Positions 47,673 through 57,446 of a DNA stretch of 64,000 nt are shown here, in pieces. A program made the position numbers and the translations under genes. This DNA is from Paenarthrobacter sp. JL.01a. Its GTDB lineage: Bacteria > Actinomycetota > Actinomycetes > Actinomycetales > Micrococcaceae. Each line of letters begins with the position of its first letter. Position 1 is the stretch's first letter. The stretch spans positions 992,001-1,056,000 of the forward strand of contig NZ_CP104877.1 in NCBI RefSeq assembly GCF_025452095.1, read 5' to 3'. The notes under the pieces are model-generated. The model was not told the DNA's origin. It worked only from the letters and a program-made list of their open reading frames with translations, and searched no databases.

Positions 47673-49979
47673 ATGAACAGGCATGCTCCCGAACAGGACA
47701 TCAATGAAGATGACCTGCAGATCCACCCGCCCAAACGAGCCGCGGCAGGAGTCAAAGCCGTCACAGTGGCCCTCGAACGCGGCTACGCCCAAGCCGGAGT
47801 AACCCGCACTGTCCGTTCCATGCTGAGGGTCAACCAGCGTGATGGTTTCGACTGCCCGGGCTGCGCGTGGCCGGAGTCCATCACCGGACGGCGGAGCCCT
47901 GCGGAGTTCTGCGAGAACGGTGCCAAGGCCATCGCCGAAGAAAGCACTACGCGCACTGTTGGCTCACAATTTTGGGCCGACCACTCCATCGCCGAACTTG
48001 AAGGCAAAACGGAGTACTGGCTGGGCAGCCAGGGCCGCATTTCGGAGCCGGTAGTGATCAGGCCCGGGGACACGCACTATTCACCCATCAGCTGGACGGA
48101 AGCTTTCGCGCTGGTCGGGGACCACATCAACGCCACCACCCCGGATAAGTGCGTGTTCTACACCTCGGGCCGGACAGCCAACGAGACCGCCTTCATGTAC
48201 CAGCTGTTCGCGCGCAGCCTGGGCACCAACAACCTGCCGGACTGTTCCAACATGTGCCATGAGTCCTCGGGAAGTGCGCTGAACCCCACGATCGGAATCG
48301 GCAAGGGCACCGTTTCCCTTGAGGACATCCACCACTCCCAGCTGGTGCTGGTGGTGGGCCAGAACCCGGGAACCAACCACCCGCGCATGTTGTCCGCCCT
48401 TCGCGACTGCAAAAACAACGGCGGCAAGGTAGTGGCCGTCAATCCGCTCCCTGAAGCCGGACTGCTGAACTTCAAGGACCCCCAGTCCCTCAATGGCGTG
48501 ATCGGTGGCGGGACCACCATCGCCGACGAGTTCCTGCAGATCAAGGTAGGGGGTGACTTGGCGCTGTTCCAGGCACTTGGCCACCTGCTCCTGGCGGAAG
48601 AGAAACTCAACCCGGGTACCGTCGTCGACCATTCATTCATCGAAAGCCAGACCGAAGGCTTTGACGCCTACCGGCAGGCGCGTTCTGTGCTGGACTGGGA
48701 ACAAACGGAACGGGCAACGGGTCTGTCGCGGGCCGGGATCACGAAGGTGGCCTCGATGATGGCGGCCTCGAAGGCCACCATCATCTGTTGGGCGCTTGGA
48801 CTGACCCAGCAGCCGCACTCGGTGGACACACTGCGCGAGATCATCAACCTGCTGTTGCTGCAGGGCAACTTCGGCAAGCGCGGCGCCGGCGCCTGTCCGG
48901 TCCGTGGCCACTCGAACGTCCAGGGCGACCGCACCATGGGCATCTGGGAGAAGCCGAAGGAATCCTTCCTTGCCGCATTGGATAAGGAATTCGGCTTCAC
49001 GATGCCGCGGGACCACGGCTACGACTCAGTGGAAACCCAGCACGCCCTGGAAAAGGGTGAGGTGGATGTGTTCGTGTCCATGGGTGGAAATTTCGCAGCC
49101 GCAGGCTCGGACACCGCCGCGTTGGAGGAGGGCCTGAAAAAGGCGGGACTGACCGTTCACATCTCCACCAAGCCCAACCGCGCCCACGTTGTCCATGGCA
49201 AAACTTCGCTGATCCTGCCCACGCTCGGCCGCACGGACATGGATGACAAGCACCCCAAGGGCAAGCAGTTCCTTTCGGTGGAGGACTCCATGTCCGTCAT
49301 CCACAAAACACAGGGCAGGCTGGAGCCGGTCTCCGAACACCTGCTCAGCGAACCGGTGATCGTTGCCCGCATGGCGCAGGCGACGCTGGGGGACGACCAC
49401 GGCGTGGACTGGCGCGCCATGGCCGAGGATTACGATGTGATCCGGGATCACATCTCCCGCGTTATCCCCGGATTTGAGGACTTCAACACCCGGATCCGTA
49501 CCAAGAACGGCTTTGTGCTGCCCAACCCGCCCCGGGATACGCGGACATTCGCAACGGACATCGGCAAGGGCCGCTTCTCCGTGCGGCCGCTCGAATACCT
49601 GGAAGCTCCCGACGGCCACCTGATCCTGCAGACGATGCGCAGCCATGACCAGTACAACACCACGTTCTACGGCTTGGATGACCGGTACCGGGGTGTCTCG
49701 GACGGGCGCCGCGTGATCCTGGTCCACCCGGAGGACCTGACGGAGCTCGGATTCCAGGACCGCGAACTGGTGGACGTTGTTTCCACGTTCTCCGGGTCGG
49801 AGCGGCGGGCCAACAAGTTCCGGCTGATCGGGTATCCAACGGCAAAGGGATGCGCCGCGGCGTACTTCCCCGAAGCCAATGCGTTGGTGCACCGTGAGCT
49901 GGTGGCCCGGGAATCCAACACCCCCGGCTATAAGGCAATGACTGTACGTTTCGTGAGGCATGAGGAGGTCGGTTCCTGA
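47673..49979 (+). CDS. FdhF/YdeP-type molybdopterin oxidoreductase
   Basis: A 768-residue molybdopterin enzyme of the formate-dehydrogenase-H-like (FdhF/YdeP) family. The N-terminus carries a Cys pair in FDCPGCAWPES, and several MGD-binding motifs follow, including GRTANETAFMYQ, NMCHESSGSALN and NPGTNHPRML. The [4Fe-4S] cluster common in FdhF may be reduced or absent in the YdeP group. The frame opens at 47631; the ATG at 47673 gives the family start. The fdhD gene follows after one base. Substrate (formate or other) is not certain. Confidence 0.88.
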   Translation: MNRHAPEQDINEDDLQIHPPKRAAAGVKAVTVALERGYAQAGVTRTVRSMLRVNQRDGFDCPGCAWPESITGRRSPAEFCENGAKAIAEESTTRTVGSQFWADHSIAELEGKTEYWLGSQGRISEPVVIRPGDTHYSPISWTEAFALVGDHINATTPDKCVFYTSGRTANETAFMYQLFARSLGTNNLPDCSNMCHESSGSALNPTIGIGKGTVSLEDIHHSQLVLVVGQNPGTNHPRMLSALRDCKNNGGKVVAVNPLPEAGLLNFKDPQSLNGVIGGGTTIADEFLQIKVGGDLALFQALGHLLLAEEKLNPGTVVDHSFIESQTEGFDAYRQARSVLDWEQTERATGLSRAGITKVASMMAASKATIICWALGLTQQPHSVDTLREIINLLLLQGNFGKRGAGACPVRGHSNVQGDRTMGIWEKPKESFLAALDKEFGFTMPRDHGYDSVETQHALEKGEVDVFVSMGGNFAAAGSDTAALEEGLKKAGLTVHISTKPNRAHVVHGKTSLILPTLGRTDMDDKHPKGKQFLSVEDSMSVIHKTQGRLEPVSEHLLSEPVIVARMAQATLGDDHGVDWRAMAEDYDVIRDHISRVIPGFEDFNTRIRTKNGFVLPNPPRDTRTFATDIGKGRFSVRPLEYLEAPDGHLILQTMRSHDQYNTTFYGLDDRYRGVSDGRRVILVHPEDLTELGFQDRELVDVVSTFSGSERRANKFRLIGYPTAKGCAAAYFPEANALVHRELVARESNTPGYKAMTVRFVRHEEVGS

Positions 49980-49980
49980 C

Positions 49981-50844
49981 ATGGGACGCGTGACACAGCG
50001 CCGGAAGGTGCACAAGTTTGTCCTGGATGGCTCGCCCCAGGCATTGGAGCACCCGGTCCGCTTCAAGGAAGACGTACTCGCGGTGGAGGAGCCCTTGGAA
50101 ATCCGGCTTGGCGACATGTCGTTCTCGGTGACCATGAGGACCCCGGGGGACGACTTTGACCTGGTGGCGGGTTTCCTTGTCTCGGAGGGCATCATCTGGG
50201 AGCCTTCCCAGCTGATTTCAGAGCGTTTTTGCTCGGGGGAGGACGAGAACGGGGTACAGACTTTCAACGTCGTGGATGCCCAGCTCCGCCCCGATGTCGT
50301 CCGCCCTGACACGGGCAGGAATGTCTACACGTCCAGTTCGTGCGGCATCTGTGGCACGGATTCCATCGAGGCCGTCCGCAAGTCTTCACACCACAGCCCC
50401 AGCGAAGACGACCTCACCCTTCCCGTGGCTGCCCTCGCCGCGCTGCCTGACCGCCTCCGCGAGGCGCAGGCAGTCTTCGACAAGACCGGCGGTGTCCATG
50501 CTGCCGGACTTTTCAGAATCCACGATGACGGCAGCACCGAACTGCTCTGCCTCAGGGAAGACGTCGGCCGGCATAACGCGGTGGACAAGGTGGTGGGCTG
50601 GGCCTTGCGCTCCGGCAAGCTGCCACTGCGCGGTGCGGTACTCCAGGTTTCAGGGCGGGCATCTTTTGAGCTGGTGCAGAAAGCTGCCATGGCCGGTATC
50701 CCGGTGCTGGCTGCCGTCAGCGCGCCCTCCAGCCTGGCGGCGGAACTGGCTGCGGAATCCGGCATCACGCTGGTTGGCTTCAGCCGGGGCGCGAGCCTCA
50801 ATGTGTACGCCGGCCGCGAAAGAATCGTGGAGCAGGGGGCATAG
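49981..50844 (+). CDS. fdhD: Formate dehydrogenase accessory sulfurtransferase
   Basis: A 287-residue FdhD that transfers sulfur from a cysteine desulfurase to the molybdenum cofactor of formate dehydrogenase. The active-site Cys pair is in SSCGICGTDSIE (CXXC), and the cofactor-binding C-terminal half has LREDVGRHNAVDKVVG. The ATG at 49981 lies one base after the FdhF stop, so co-translation is likely. It completes a mobA-moeA-fdhF-fdhD unit. Confidence 0.95.
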   Translation: MGRVTQRRKVHKFVLDGSPQALEHPVRFKEDVLAVEEPLEIRLGDMSFSVTMRTPGDDFDLVAGFLVSEGIIWEPSQLISERFCSGEDENGVQTFNVVDAQLRPDVVRPDTGRNVYTSSSCGICGTDSIEAVRKSSHHSPSEDDLTLPVAALAALPDRLREAQAVFDKTGGVHAAGLFRIHDDGSTELLCLREDVGRHNAVDKVVGWALRSGKLPLRGAVLQVSGRASFELVQKAAMAGIPVLAAVSAPSSLAAELAAESGITLVGFSRGASLNVYAGRERIVEQGA

Positions 50845-51014
50845 TGTTGCCCGTGTAAGCGATATCCTCAGGTCACTTGGCTATTGGCCGTGAAGGCCGT
50901 AGATTTTATCCATCGATTGGAAACGCGGCGACAACCACGACGCCGTCCTCGCCAGGCACGCCGGCGCCCGGTCATCAAGCCTTGCCACCCAGTCAACGCC
51001 AAAAGGGGAATTAA

Positions 51015-54000
51015 TTGCACGACGACCGCCGGATCACTGAACAGCGTCTCGATCGATTCGTTCGGGACCGCATTCTTCCGGCCATTTACGGCAGGGCGAT
51101 ACCGCTGCAACTGAGCAGTTGGGATGCTCCGGGCGAGCCCGTCCCTGCCGCAGACGCGATGCGCCAGCTGTTCACCCCGCAGGAGCCGGGCGCGCCATGG
51201 GGCAAGGCATGGAGCACCAAGTGGTTGCGCCTGCAGGGTGAGGTGCCGCAGGACTGGGGGATGTCCGATTCCACGGCCGTGGAGATCATCGTGGACCTCG
51301 GTTTCAACAGCGACGTGCCCGGGTTCCAGTGCGAGGGAACCGCCTGGCGCGCCGATGGCAGCATCATCAAGGCTATTTCTCCGCGCAACTACCACGTTCC
51401 CCTCAAGCTTCTGGGTGGGGGGCTCTCGGTCGATTTCTATGTGGAAGCCGCGGCCAACCCGGATGTCGCGCAGGGCTGGTCCTTTGCCCCAACGCCGCTG
51501 GGGGACAAGGCTACCTCGGGTGACGAGCCGCGCTACCGCCTTGGCCGTATCGCCATTGCCGAACTGAACGAGACCGTCTGGGAGCTCAACCAGGACATCT
51601 GGACCCTCAGCGGCCTAATGCATGAACTGCCCATGGAACTGCCCCGCCGCCACGAGATCCTGCGTGCACTCGAACGCATGCTGGACATCATGGACCCGGA
51701 CGATGTCGCGGGAACCGCCGCCGCCGGCCGGGAAGCGCTGAAGGAGGTCCTGGGCCGCCCCGCCTACGCCTCGGCCCACGAACTTCTGGCAACTGGCCAT
51801 GCCCACATCGATTCCGCCTGGCTCTGGCCGGTCCGTGAAACCATCCGCAAGTGCGCCAGGACCTTCTCCAACGTCGTGGCGCTCATGGATGAGGACCCGG
51901 AGTTCGTCTTCTCTTGTTCTTCCGCGCAGCAGATGGCGTGGATGAAGGAATTCTTCCCTGAGCTTTTCGTTCGCATCCGGGAGAAGGTCAAGGCCGGCCA
52001 GTTCATCCCCGTGGGTGGCATGTGGGTTGAATCAGACACCAACATGCCCGGCGGCGAAGCCATGGCGCGCCAGTTCGTCGAAGGCAAGAGCTTCTTCCTC
52101 AAGGAGTTCGACATCGAATGCCAGGAGGCCTGGCTGCCGGACTCCTTCGGCTACTCCGGGGCCATCCCGCAGATCGTCAAGGAGGCCGGTTCACGGTGGT
52201 TCCTGACCCAGAAGATTTCGTGGAACAAGGTCAACCGCATGCCGCACCACACGTTCTCGTGGGAGGGCATCGACGGCACCCGGTTGTTCACCCACTTCCC
52301 GCCGGTGGATACGTACAACGCTGAGCTTCACGGCCGCGAGCTGGCGCACGCAGAGCGAAACTACCGCGATCACGGCCGGGGCACGATGTCCCTGGTGCCG
52401 TTTGGATACGGCGACGGCGGTGGCGGCCCTACGCGCGAAATGGTGGCTGCCGCGCACCGAACCGCAGACCTGGAGGGCTCGCCCAAGGTACGGATGGGTA
52501 CCGCCAGGGACTTCTTCACCAAGGCTGAGGCCGAGTACACCAACCTGCCTGTCTGGGTGGGGGAGATGTACTTGGAGATGCACCGCGGCACGTACACGAG
52601 CCAGGCCAAGACCAAGCAGGGCAACCGGCGCAGCGAGCATCTGCTGCGTGAGGCAGAGTTGTGGTGCTCCACGGCGGCGGTCCGTCTCGGCAGCGATTAC
52701 ACGTATCCCCAGGATGAACTGAAGCGGCTGTGGCGGCTGGTGCTCCTGCAGCAGTTCCACGACATCCTTCCGGGCAGCTCCATCGCCTGGGTCCACCAGG
52801 ATGCCGAGCGGAATTACGAGGCGATCTCCCGCGACCTTGAGCAGATCATTGCGCAGGCGGCCCAAGCGCTGGTGGGAGAAGGCCAATCCGAATTCCTCCT
52901 GAACGCCGCTCCGCACCAGCGAAGCGGGGTGCCTGCCCTGGGCGTCGCCGAGACCACCCAACCCGGTGCGGGCGTCCACGTGGAGCAGTCCAAAGGCGGT
53001 TTCGTGCTGGATAACGGACTGATCCGGGTTGTCGTGGATGCGAACGGCCTGCTGACCTCGGTGATGGACCATGCCAGTGGCCGGGAGGCCATCGCGCCCG
53101 GGCAGGCTGCCAATCTGCTGGAGCTGTTCAGGGACACTCCCAACGAGTGGGATGCCTGGGACATCGAAGAGTTCTACCGCCGTAACGTCACCCCGCTGAC
53201 CGACGCTGAAGCCGTCGATCTCGAGCGGACCCCGGCGGGCGCCGTCGTGCTGGTCAAGCGCACGGTGGGCGCGTCCACCATTACGCAGCGACTGAGGCTC
53301 GACGCCGGCGCAACCTCGCTGGGGATCGCCACCACGGTGGACTGGCAGGAACGCGAGAAGATGCTGAAAATCGCTTTCCCGCTGGATGTCCGCGCGGACC
53401 GCTCCGCCTCGGAGACGCAGTTTGGCCACGTGTTCCGGCCCACCCACACCAATACGTCCTGGGAAGCGGCGAAGTTCGAGATCTGTGCCCACCGTTGGAT
53501 CCACGTGGCTGAACCGGGTTACGGCGTAGCCATCAGCAATGCCTCCAGCTATGGACACGACGTCACCAGGGCGGTCCGCCAGGACGGTGGAACGACGACG
53601 ACGGTCCGCACCTCGCTGCTGCGCTCCGCCCGTTTCCCGGATCCGGAAGCGGACCGGGGCGAACACACGCTGGAGCTTTCCATCCGGCCTGGAGCGGCGA
53701 TAGCCGACGCCGTGGAGGAGGGGTACCGGACCAACCTCAAGCCGCGTTTTGTCACCGGCGGGCACGCCGTTGATCCGTTGGTTTCGGTATCCAACCCGGC
53801 GATCGTGGTGGAAGCCGTGAAACTGGCCGAAGACGGCTCCGGTGATGTTGTGGTGAGGCTCTACGAATCCCTGGGTGAGCGCTCAGCTGCCCAGGTGAAG
53901 CCCGGCTTTGCCGCCACGGGTGTCAGTGCCACGGACCTCTTGGAGCGGGCTACGGAGACCTCCGGGGTCACTGTGGGGGACGACTCCACGGTGCGCCTGG

Positions 54001-54044
54001 TGCTTCGCCCGTTTCAGTTGGTCACGCTGCGCTTCTCGCGGTAG
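51015..54044 (+). CDS. GH38 alpha-mannosidase
   Basis: A 1009-residue glycoside hydrolase of family 38 that removes alpha-linked mannose from the non-reducing end. Catalytic residues include H262 and D266 in TGHAHIDSAW and the nucleophile D376 in PDSFGYSG, with LQQFHDILPGSSI in the second half carrying a metal ligand. No signal peptide is seen, so it should be cytoplasmic. The start is TTG at 51015 after AAAAGGGG. It stands between the formate cluster and the anchored helical proteins, with 170 bases upstream. Confidence 0.95.
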   Translation: MHDDRRITEQRLDRFVRDRILPAIYGRAIPLQLSSWDAPGEPVPAADAMRQLFTPQEPGAPWGKAWSTKWLRLQGEVPQDWGMSDSTAVEIIVDLGFNSDVPGFQCEGTAWRADGSIIKAISPRNYHVPLKLLGGGLSVDFYVEAAANPDVAQGWSFAPTPLGDKATSGDEPRYRLGRIAIAELNETVWELNQDIWTLSGLMHELPMELPRRHEILRALERMLDIMDPDDVAGTAAAGREALKEVLGRPAYASAHELLATGHAHIDSAWLWPVRETIRKCARTFSNVVALMDEDPEFVFSCSSAQQMAWMKEFFPELFVRIREKVKAGQFIPVGGMWVESDTNMPGGEAMARQFVEGKSFFLKEFDIECQEAWLPDSFGYSGAIPQIVKEAGSRWFLTQKISWNKVNRMPHHTFSWEGIDGTRLFTHFPPVDTYNAELHGRELAHAERNYRDHGRGTMSLVPFGYGDGGGGPTREMVAAAHRTADLEGSPKVRMGTARDFFTKAEAEYTNLPVWVGEMYLEMHRGTYTSQAKTKQGNRRSEHLLREAELWCSTAAVRLGSDYTYPQDELKRLWRLVLLQQFHDILPGSSIAWVHQDAERNYEAISRDLEQIIAQAAQALVGEGQSEFLLNAAPHQRSGVPALGVAETTQPGAGVHVEQSKGGFVLDNGLIRVVVDANGLLTSVMDHASGREAIAPGQAANLLELFRDTPNEWDAWDIEEFYRRNVTPLTDAEAVDLERTPAGAVVLVKRTVGASTITQRLRLDAGATSLGIATTVDWQEREKMLKIAFPLDVRADRSASETQFGHVFRPTHTNTSWEAAKFEICAHRWIHVAEPGYGVAISNASSYGHDVTRAVRQDGGTTTTVRTSLLRSARFPDPEADRGEHTLELSIRPGAAIADAVEEGYRTNLKPRFVTGGHAVDPLVSVSNPAIVVEAVKLAEDGSGDVVVRLYESLGERSAAQVKPGFAATGVSATDLLERATETSGVTVGDDSTVRLVLRPFQLVTLRFSR

Positions 54045-54056
54045 TCCTCGGGGAGG

Positions 54057-55082
54057 CTACTCCACCAGCTGAACGTCGACGCTGTCCTTCAGGATCTGTA
54101 CGCGGGCGGGAATGACGGAGTCGAAGTGCTTGATGTCGGCGGCGACTTCCTTGGAGAAAACATTCTCGATGAGGGAGGGCATCTCTTTGACGCCTGACAG
54201 GTAGCGTTTTGCCGCGAAATCGAATTCGGACCGGTTGGCACGGATCCGGGCGTTGACCGCTTTGGCTTCGTCGGCGATTTTCAGCACCTCTTCGCTTGGT
54301 GCGTTCCGGGCCTCGGCATCGTCTGCCTTTTTGACCAGATCATCCTTGGCGCGGACGAACTCCGCGTACTTCTCTTCGCCTGCCGCCGTGACCTCGGCGC
54401 GTGCCTCGAGGTCGGCCACGTGCTTGTCGAAGGTGCGGGCGAACTCCACGTATGCGTTGTTCTTTGATTGCTTGAGTTCACTGGCTGCCTTGCGGCAGGG
54501 AGCCGCTGCCTGGGCCAGGAGGGTCTGGCGTTCCCGCAGTGTGGCCGCTTTGGAGCCCACGAACAAGCCGTTGCATCCAGCGGCGTCATCTTCGCGGAAA
54601 AGGCCATCAAACTGCGGGTAGGACTCCACCAAGCCCTCCATGTAATCGAAGTAGCGCTCGTGTGAGTCCACCAGCTGCAGCACCGCCACTCCCACGGGGT
54701 TGTCACCGGAGTCGTTCCCCGACTTCACTTCCTGAAGGGCGGAGCGGGCAGACGTGGTGGCCTGCTGGAATTCCTCTTTTTCCTTCTGGCTGTCCTGCAC
54801 GGCCTGGTCCCGCGAGACAGGAGTGTTGCGGGCTTTCTTGTACGCCGCCAAATATGCGTTGACCGCCGGCTGGATTTTGTTCCGGGCATCACCCAAGGCG
54901 TTCAGGCGGTCTTCCTTCAGTGATGCCAGACTTTCCTTCTTCTGCTGGCTGGAGAACTGATTGACAGCCACCAAGGCGGCGGCAGCGATCACCAGTACGG
55001 CAACAATGATGCTGATCGCCAAAATAGCCCGACGGCGGGGGCGGGCAGGGGCGGGATTGGTCGCGGGGTGCTCAATCGTCAT
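54057..55082 (-). CDS. Anchored helical protein with a Cys pair, paralogue A
   Basis: A 341-residue protein, not recognised as a named family. The N-terminus is basic and Pro-rich, one TM helix lies at about 20-42, and the remaining 300 residues are mostly charged helix (SSQQKKESLASLKEDRLNALG and similar). Two Cys residues, C170 and C196, are separated by 25 residues and are likely to form a disulfide outside the membrane. It follows paralogue B by two bases, so the two are almost certainly co-transcribed. Confidence 0.75.
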   Translation of the reverse strand: MTIEHPATNPAPARPRRRAILAISIIVAVLVIAAAALVAVNQFSSQQKKESLASLKEDRLNALGDARNKIQPAVNAYLAAYKKARNTPVSRDQAVQDSQKEKEEFQQATTSARSALQEVKSGNDSGDNPVGVAVLQLVDSHERYFDYMEGLVESYPQFDGLFREDDAAGCNGLFVGSKAATLRERQTLLAQAAAPCRKAASELKQSKNNAYVEFARTFDKHVADLEARAEVTAAGEEKYAEFVRAKDDLVKKADDAEARNAPSEEVLKIADEAKAVNARIRANRSEFDFAAKRYLSGVKEMPSLIENVFSKEVAADIKHFDSVIPARVQILKDSVDVQLVE

Positions 55083-55084
55083 GG

Positions 55085-55996
55085 TTAATTCCCCTCTCGA
55101 CCGGTTGCATCAAAACTTTGCAAGCGGGATTTCAAGGCACCTTCAAGATCGGCATTGGATGAGTTGGCGTCCTCAACCAGTTTGGTCGATTTGGCTTTGA
55201 CGGCCTCCTCATACGTCGTTCGCACTTTATTCAAGGCATCGTTGATATCGAGAAGGGCAACTCCTGCCGTGGTGCTCTTGGCCAAACGGGCCAGCGGCTC
55301 TGTCTGATTCAGGACTTCCTGCTGCTTGTCCCGTTGCCCCTTGACCACAGCTTCGATGCCGGTGAGGAGCGCTACTGTCTCTTCATCGGCCTTGTCTTTG
55401 GCGCTGGCCAACCCTTCCAAGCATGCATCGGCGGTCTTGACGTAGTCCGCCGAATAGTTCTCGCCGGCCACGTTGAGGTCCTTGTGGAGCGGTGCGCAGG
55501 GACCTCCCACCGATCGGGTGATGTTGGCGGTATTAATGAGCTGCTGGTCGCTGTAGGCGATGACAGCGGCGTAGTTTTCCTTGAACTTTTGGAAAGCGGC
55601 AGCCACATTTTCCTCTTGGACCACCGGAGAGGCGGCCATGGCGTTCAGCCTGCCGGTATTGGCTTCCGATTCGCGCTTGATCAGTTCGCTTTCCCGGCTC
55701 AGCACGTAGTCTTTTTCCTGGTCCTCGTCCGCCTGTGCCACCACGTTGGTATAGCGGGCCGTGAACTCCTGGAGCAGCGGATCGTAGAGGTTCATGGAGT
55801 TGTCCACGATTCCGCGTTGTTTGTCCAGGCGCTCAACATCCGCCCGCTGGACCCCGGTGGGGCGGAACAGCGCGAACCACGTGCCGAAGCCTCCCGCTAC
55901 CAGTGCGATGGCCACGATCACCACGATGAGCGTGGTGCGCCGCGAACTGCCGCTCTCCGGTTTGACGCTTGTCTCGTCCAATGTCAGACCCCCCAA
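55085..55996 (-). CDS. Anchored helical protein with a Cys pair, paralogue B
   Basis: A 303-residue protein with the same plan as paralogue A: a short tail, one TM helix at about 22-44 and a long helical extracytoplasmic domain. Two Cys residues, C167 and C192, are 24 residues apart. Overall identity with A is low. The start is a TTG at 55996, but a TTG at 55981 with a better ribosome site is possible. It is transcribed in the same direction as the amino-acid ABC genes upstream, with a 15-base gap to the ATPase. Confidence 0.75.
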   Translation of the reverse strand: MGGLTLDETSVKPESGSSRRTTLIVVIVAIALVAGGFGTWFALFRPTGVQRADVERLDKQRGIVDNSMNLYDPLLQEFTARYTNVVAQADEDQEKDYVLSRESELIKRESEANTGRLNAMAASPVVQEENVAAAFQKFKENYAAVIAYSDQQLINTANITRSVGGPCAPLHKDLNVAGENYSADYVKTADACLEGLASAKDKADEETVALLTGIEAVVKGQRDKQQEVLNQTEPLARLAKSTTAGVALLDINDALNKVRTTYEEAVKAKSTKLVEDANSSNADLEGALKSRLQSFDATGREGN

Positions 55997-56011
55997 TTTC
56001 TCCCCACCAGC

Positions 56012-56800
56012 TTAGACGTCGTGCTGGAGCCGTTTCACAAAAAGTTTGGTCCGTTCCTGCCGGGGTGCCCGGAGCACCTCGGCAGCGGGGCCGCGTTCAA
56101 CGACAACTCCACCGTCCATGAAGATGACCTCGTCCGCCACGTGCTGGGCGAATGCCAGCTCGTGGGTCACGATCACCATGGTCCAGCCTTCTTCCGCCAG
56201 CTCTTTTATGACGCCCAGCACATCGCCCACAAGCTCAGGATCCAGGGCTGAGGTGGGCTCGTCGAACAACAAGAGCTGGGGTTTCAGGGCCAGCGCCCGG
56301 ACGATGCCCACCCGCTGCTGTTGGCCGCCGGAGAGCTCGAAGGGATATGCGTCGCGTTTGTCAGCCAGACCCACACGCTCCAGCAGACGCTCGGCCTCGG
56401 CGACGGCCTCGGCCTTGGGACGCTTCTGTACCTGGACGGGGCCTTCGATGATGTTCTTCAGCACTGTCATATGAGGGAACAGGTTGTAGTGCTGGAAAAC
56501 CATGGCACTGCGGTCGCGCAGGGCAGCAACCGCCTTCTTGCCCACCTTGGCACCGAAATCGATGGCGAGCGCGCCGGTGCCATCGCTGTCCCCGAAGGTG
56601 ACAGTACCGGCGTCGGGAATTTCCAGGCCGTTCAGGGAGCGCAGGACTGTGGTCTTCCCGGAGCCGGAGGGCCCGATGAGGGCCACTACTTGTCCGCGTC
56701 GGATATCGATGTCGATGTCCCGCAAAACGGTGTTGCTGCCGAAGGACTTGGCGAGGTTCCGTGCCTCCAGGACCATGCTGGAGTGATCAGTGGGCGACAT
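56012..56800 (-). CDS. Amino-acid ABC importer, ATPase
   Basis: A 262-residue ATPase of the polar amino-acid uptake family (GlnQ/TcyN type). It has Walker A GPSGSGKTT, the signature LSGGQQQR, Walker B LLLFDEPTSALD and the H-loop THE. The frame extends to 56929, but the ATG at 56800 gives the family start and overlaps the permease by 14 bases, as expected for coupled genes. It powers uptake by the permease and binding protein upstream. Confidence 0.95.
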   Translation of the reverse strand: MSPTDHSSMVLEARNLAKSFGSNTVLRDIDIDIRRGQVVALIGPSGSGKTTVLRSLNGLEIPDAGTVTFGDSDGTGALAIDFGAKVGKKAVAALRDRSAMVFQHYNLFPHMTVLKNIIEGPVQVQKRPKAEAVAEAERLLERVGLADKRDAYPFELSGGQQQRVGIVRALALKPQLLLFDEPTSALDPELVGDVLGVIKELAEEGWTMVIVTHELAFAQHVADEVIFMDGGVVVERGPAAEVLRAPRQERTKLFVKRLQHDV

Positions 56801-57446
56801 AGCGGTCCAATCTTCGTTCCACCGCGGACTGCGCTGTGGAAAGAACCAGGCAGATGACCCAGTAGACCAGGGCTGCCTGCAGGTACAGGGCCATGAACTC
56901 CTGGCTGAAAGCGGCGATCTGCTGGGCATTCCGGAACAGTTCGGTGACCAGGATCAGTGATGCAAGGGACGTGTCCTTCACCAGGGAGATGAAGGTGTTG
57001 GACAGCGGCGGAACGGAGACCCGGGCAGCCTGCGGGAGGATGATCCGCACCAGGGTCTGCCGGTTGGACATGCCGATGGTGTGTCCGGCTTCCCATTGAC
57101 CCTTGGGCACGGACAGGATGGCGGCCCGGATGATCTCGGCCGCGTAACCGCCCACGTTCAAGGAGAACGCGATGACCGCACTGGGCCAGGGATCAAGCTT
57201 CACTCCAACGCTGGGCAGGCCGTAGAAGATCACGAACAGCTGCACCAGCAGGGGAGTGCCGCGGATGACCGACACATAGAAACGGCCGATTCCCGAGAGC
57301 ACGACGTTGGGACTCAACCGCAGCAAGGCCACGAACAAGGCAAGCACCAGCCCAAAGGCGAAGGACATCAGTGTTAGCGGAATGGTCCCGGTCACGGCCC
57401 CGGTGATGAGCGGCCCGAAGGAACTCCAGACGAGGTCCCAGTTCAT
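56787..57446 (-). CDS. Amino-acid ABC importer, permease
   Basis: A 219-residue HisM-type membrane subunit with five to six hydrophobic segments and the EAA loop (EAGHTIGMSNRQTLVRIILPQA), which contacts the ATPase. It immediately follows the binding-protein gene (adjacent stop and start) and precedes the ATPase. It is the only permease in the operon, so it probably works as a homodimer. Confidence 0.95.
   Translation of the reverse strand: MNWDLVWSSFGPLITGAVTGTIPLTLMSFAFGLVLALFVALLRLSPNVVLSGIGRFYVSVIRGTPLLVQLFVIFYGLPSVGVKLDPWPSAVIAFSLNVGGYAAEIIRAAILSVPKGQWEAGHTIGMSNRQTLVRIILPQAARVSVPPLSNTFISLVKDTSLASLILVTELFRNAQQIAAFSQEFMALYLQAALVYWVICLVLSTAQSAVERRLDRYVAH

Noticed and set aside
52191..53765. 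A 524-residue open frame on the minus strand
   Set aside because: Antisense to the alpha-mannosidase, which has full catalytic motifs; the shadow has none.
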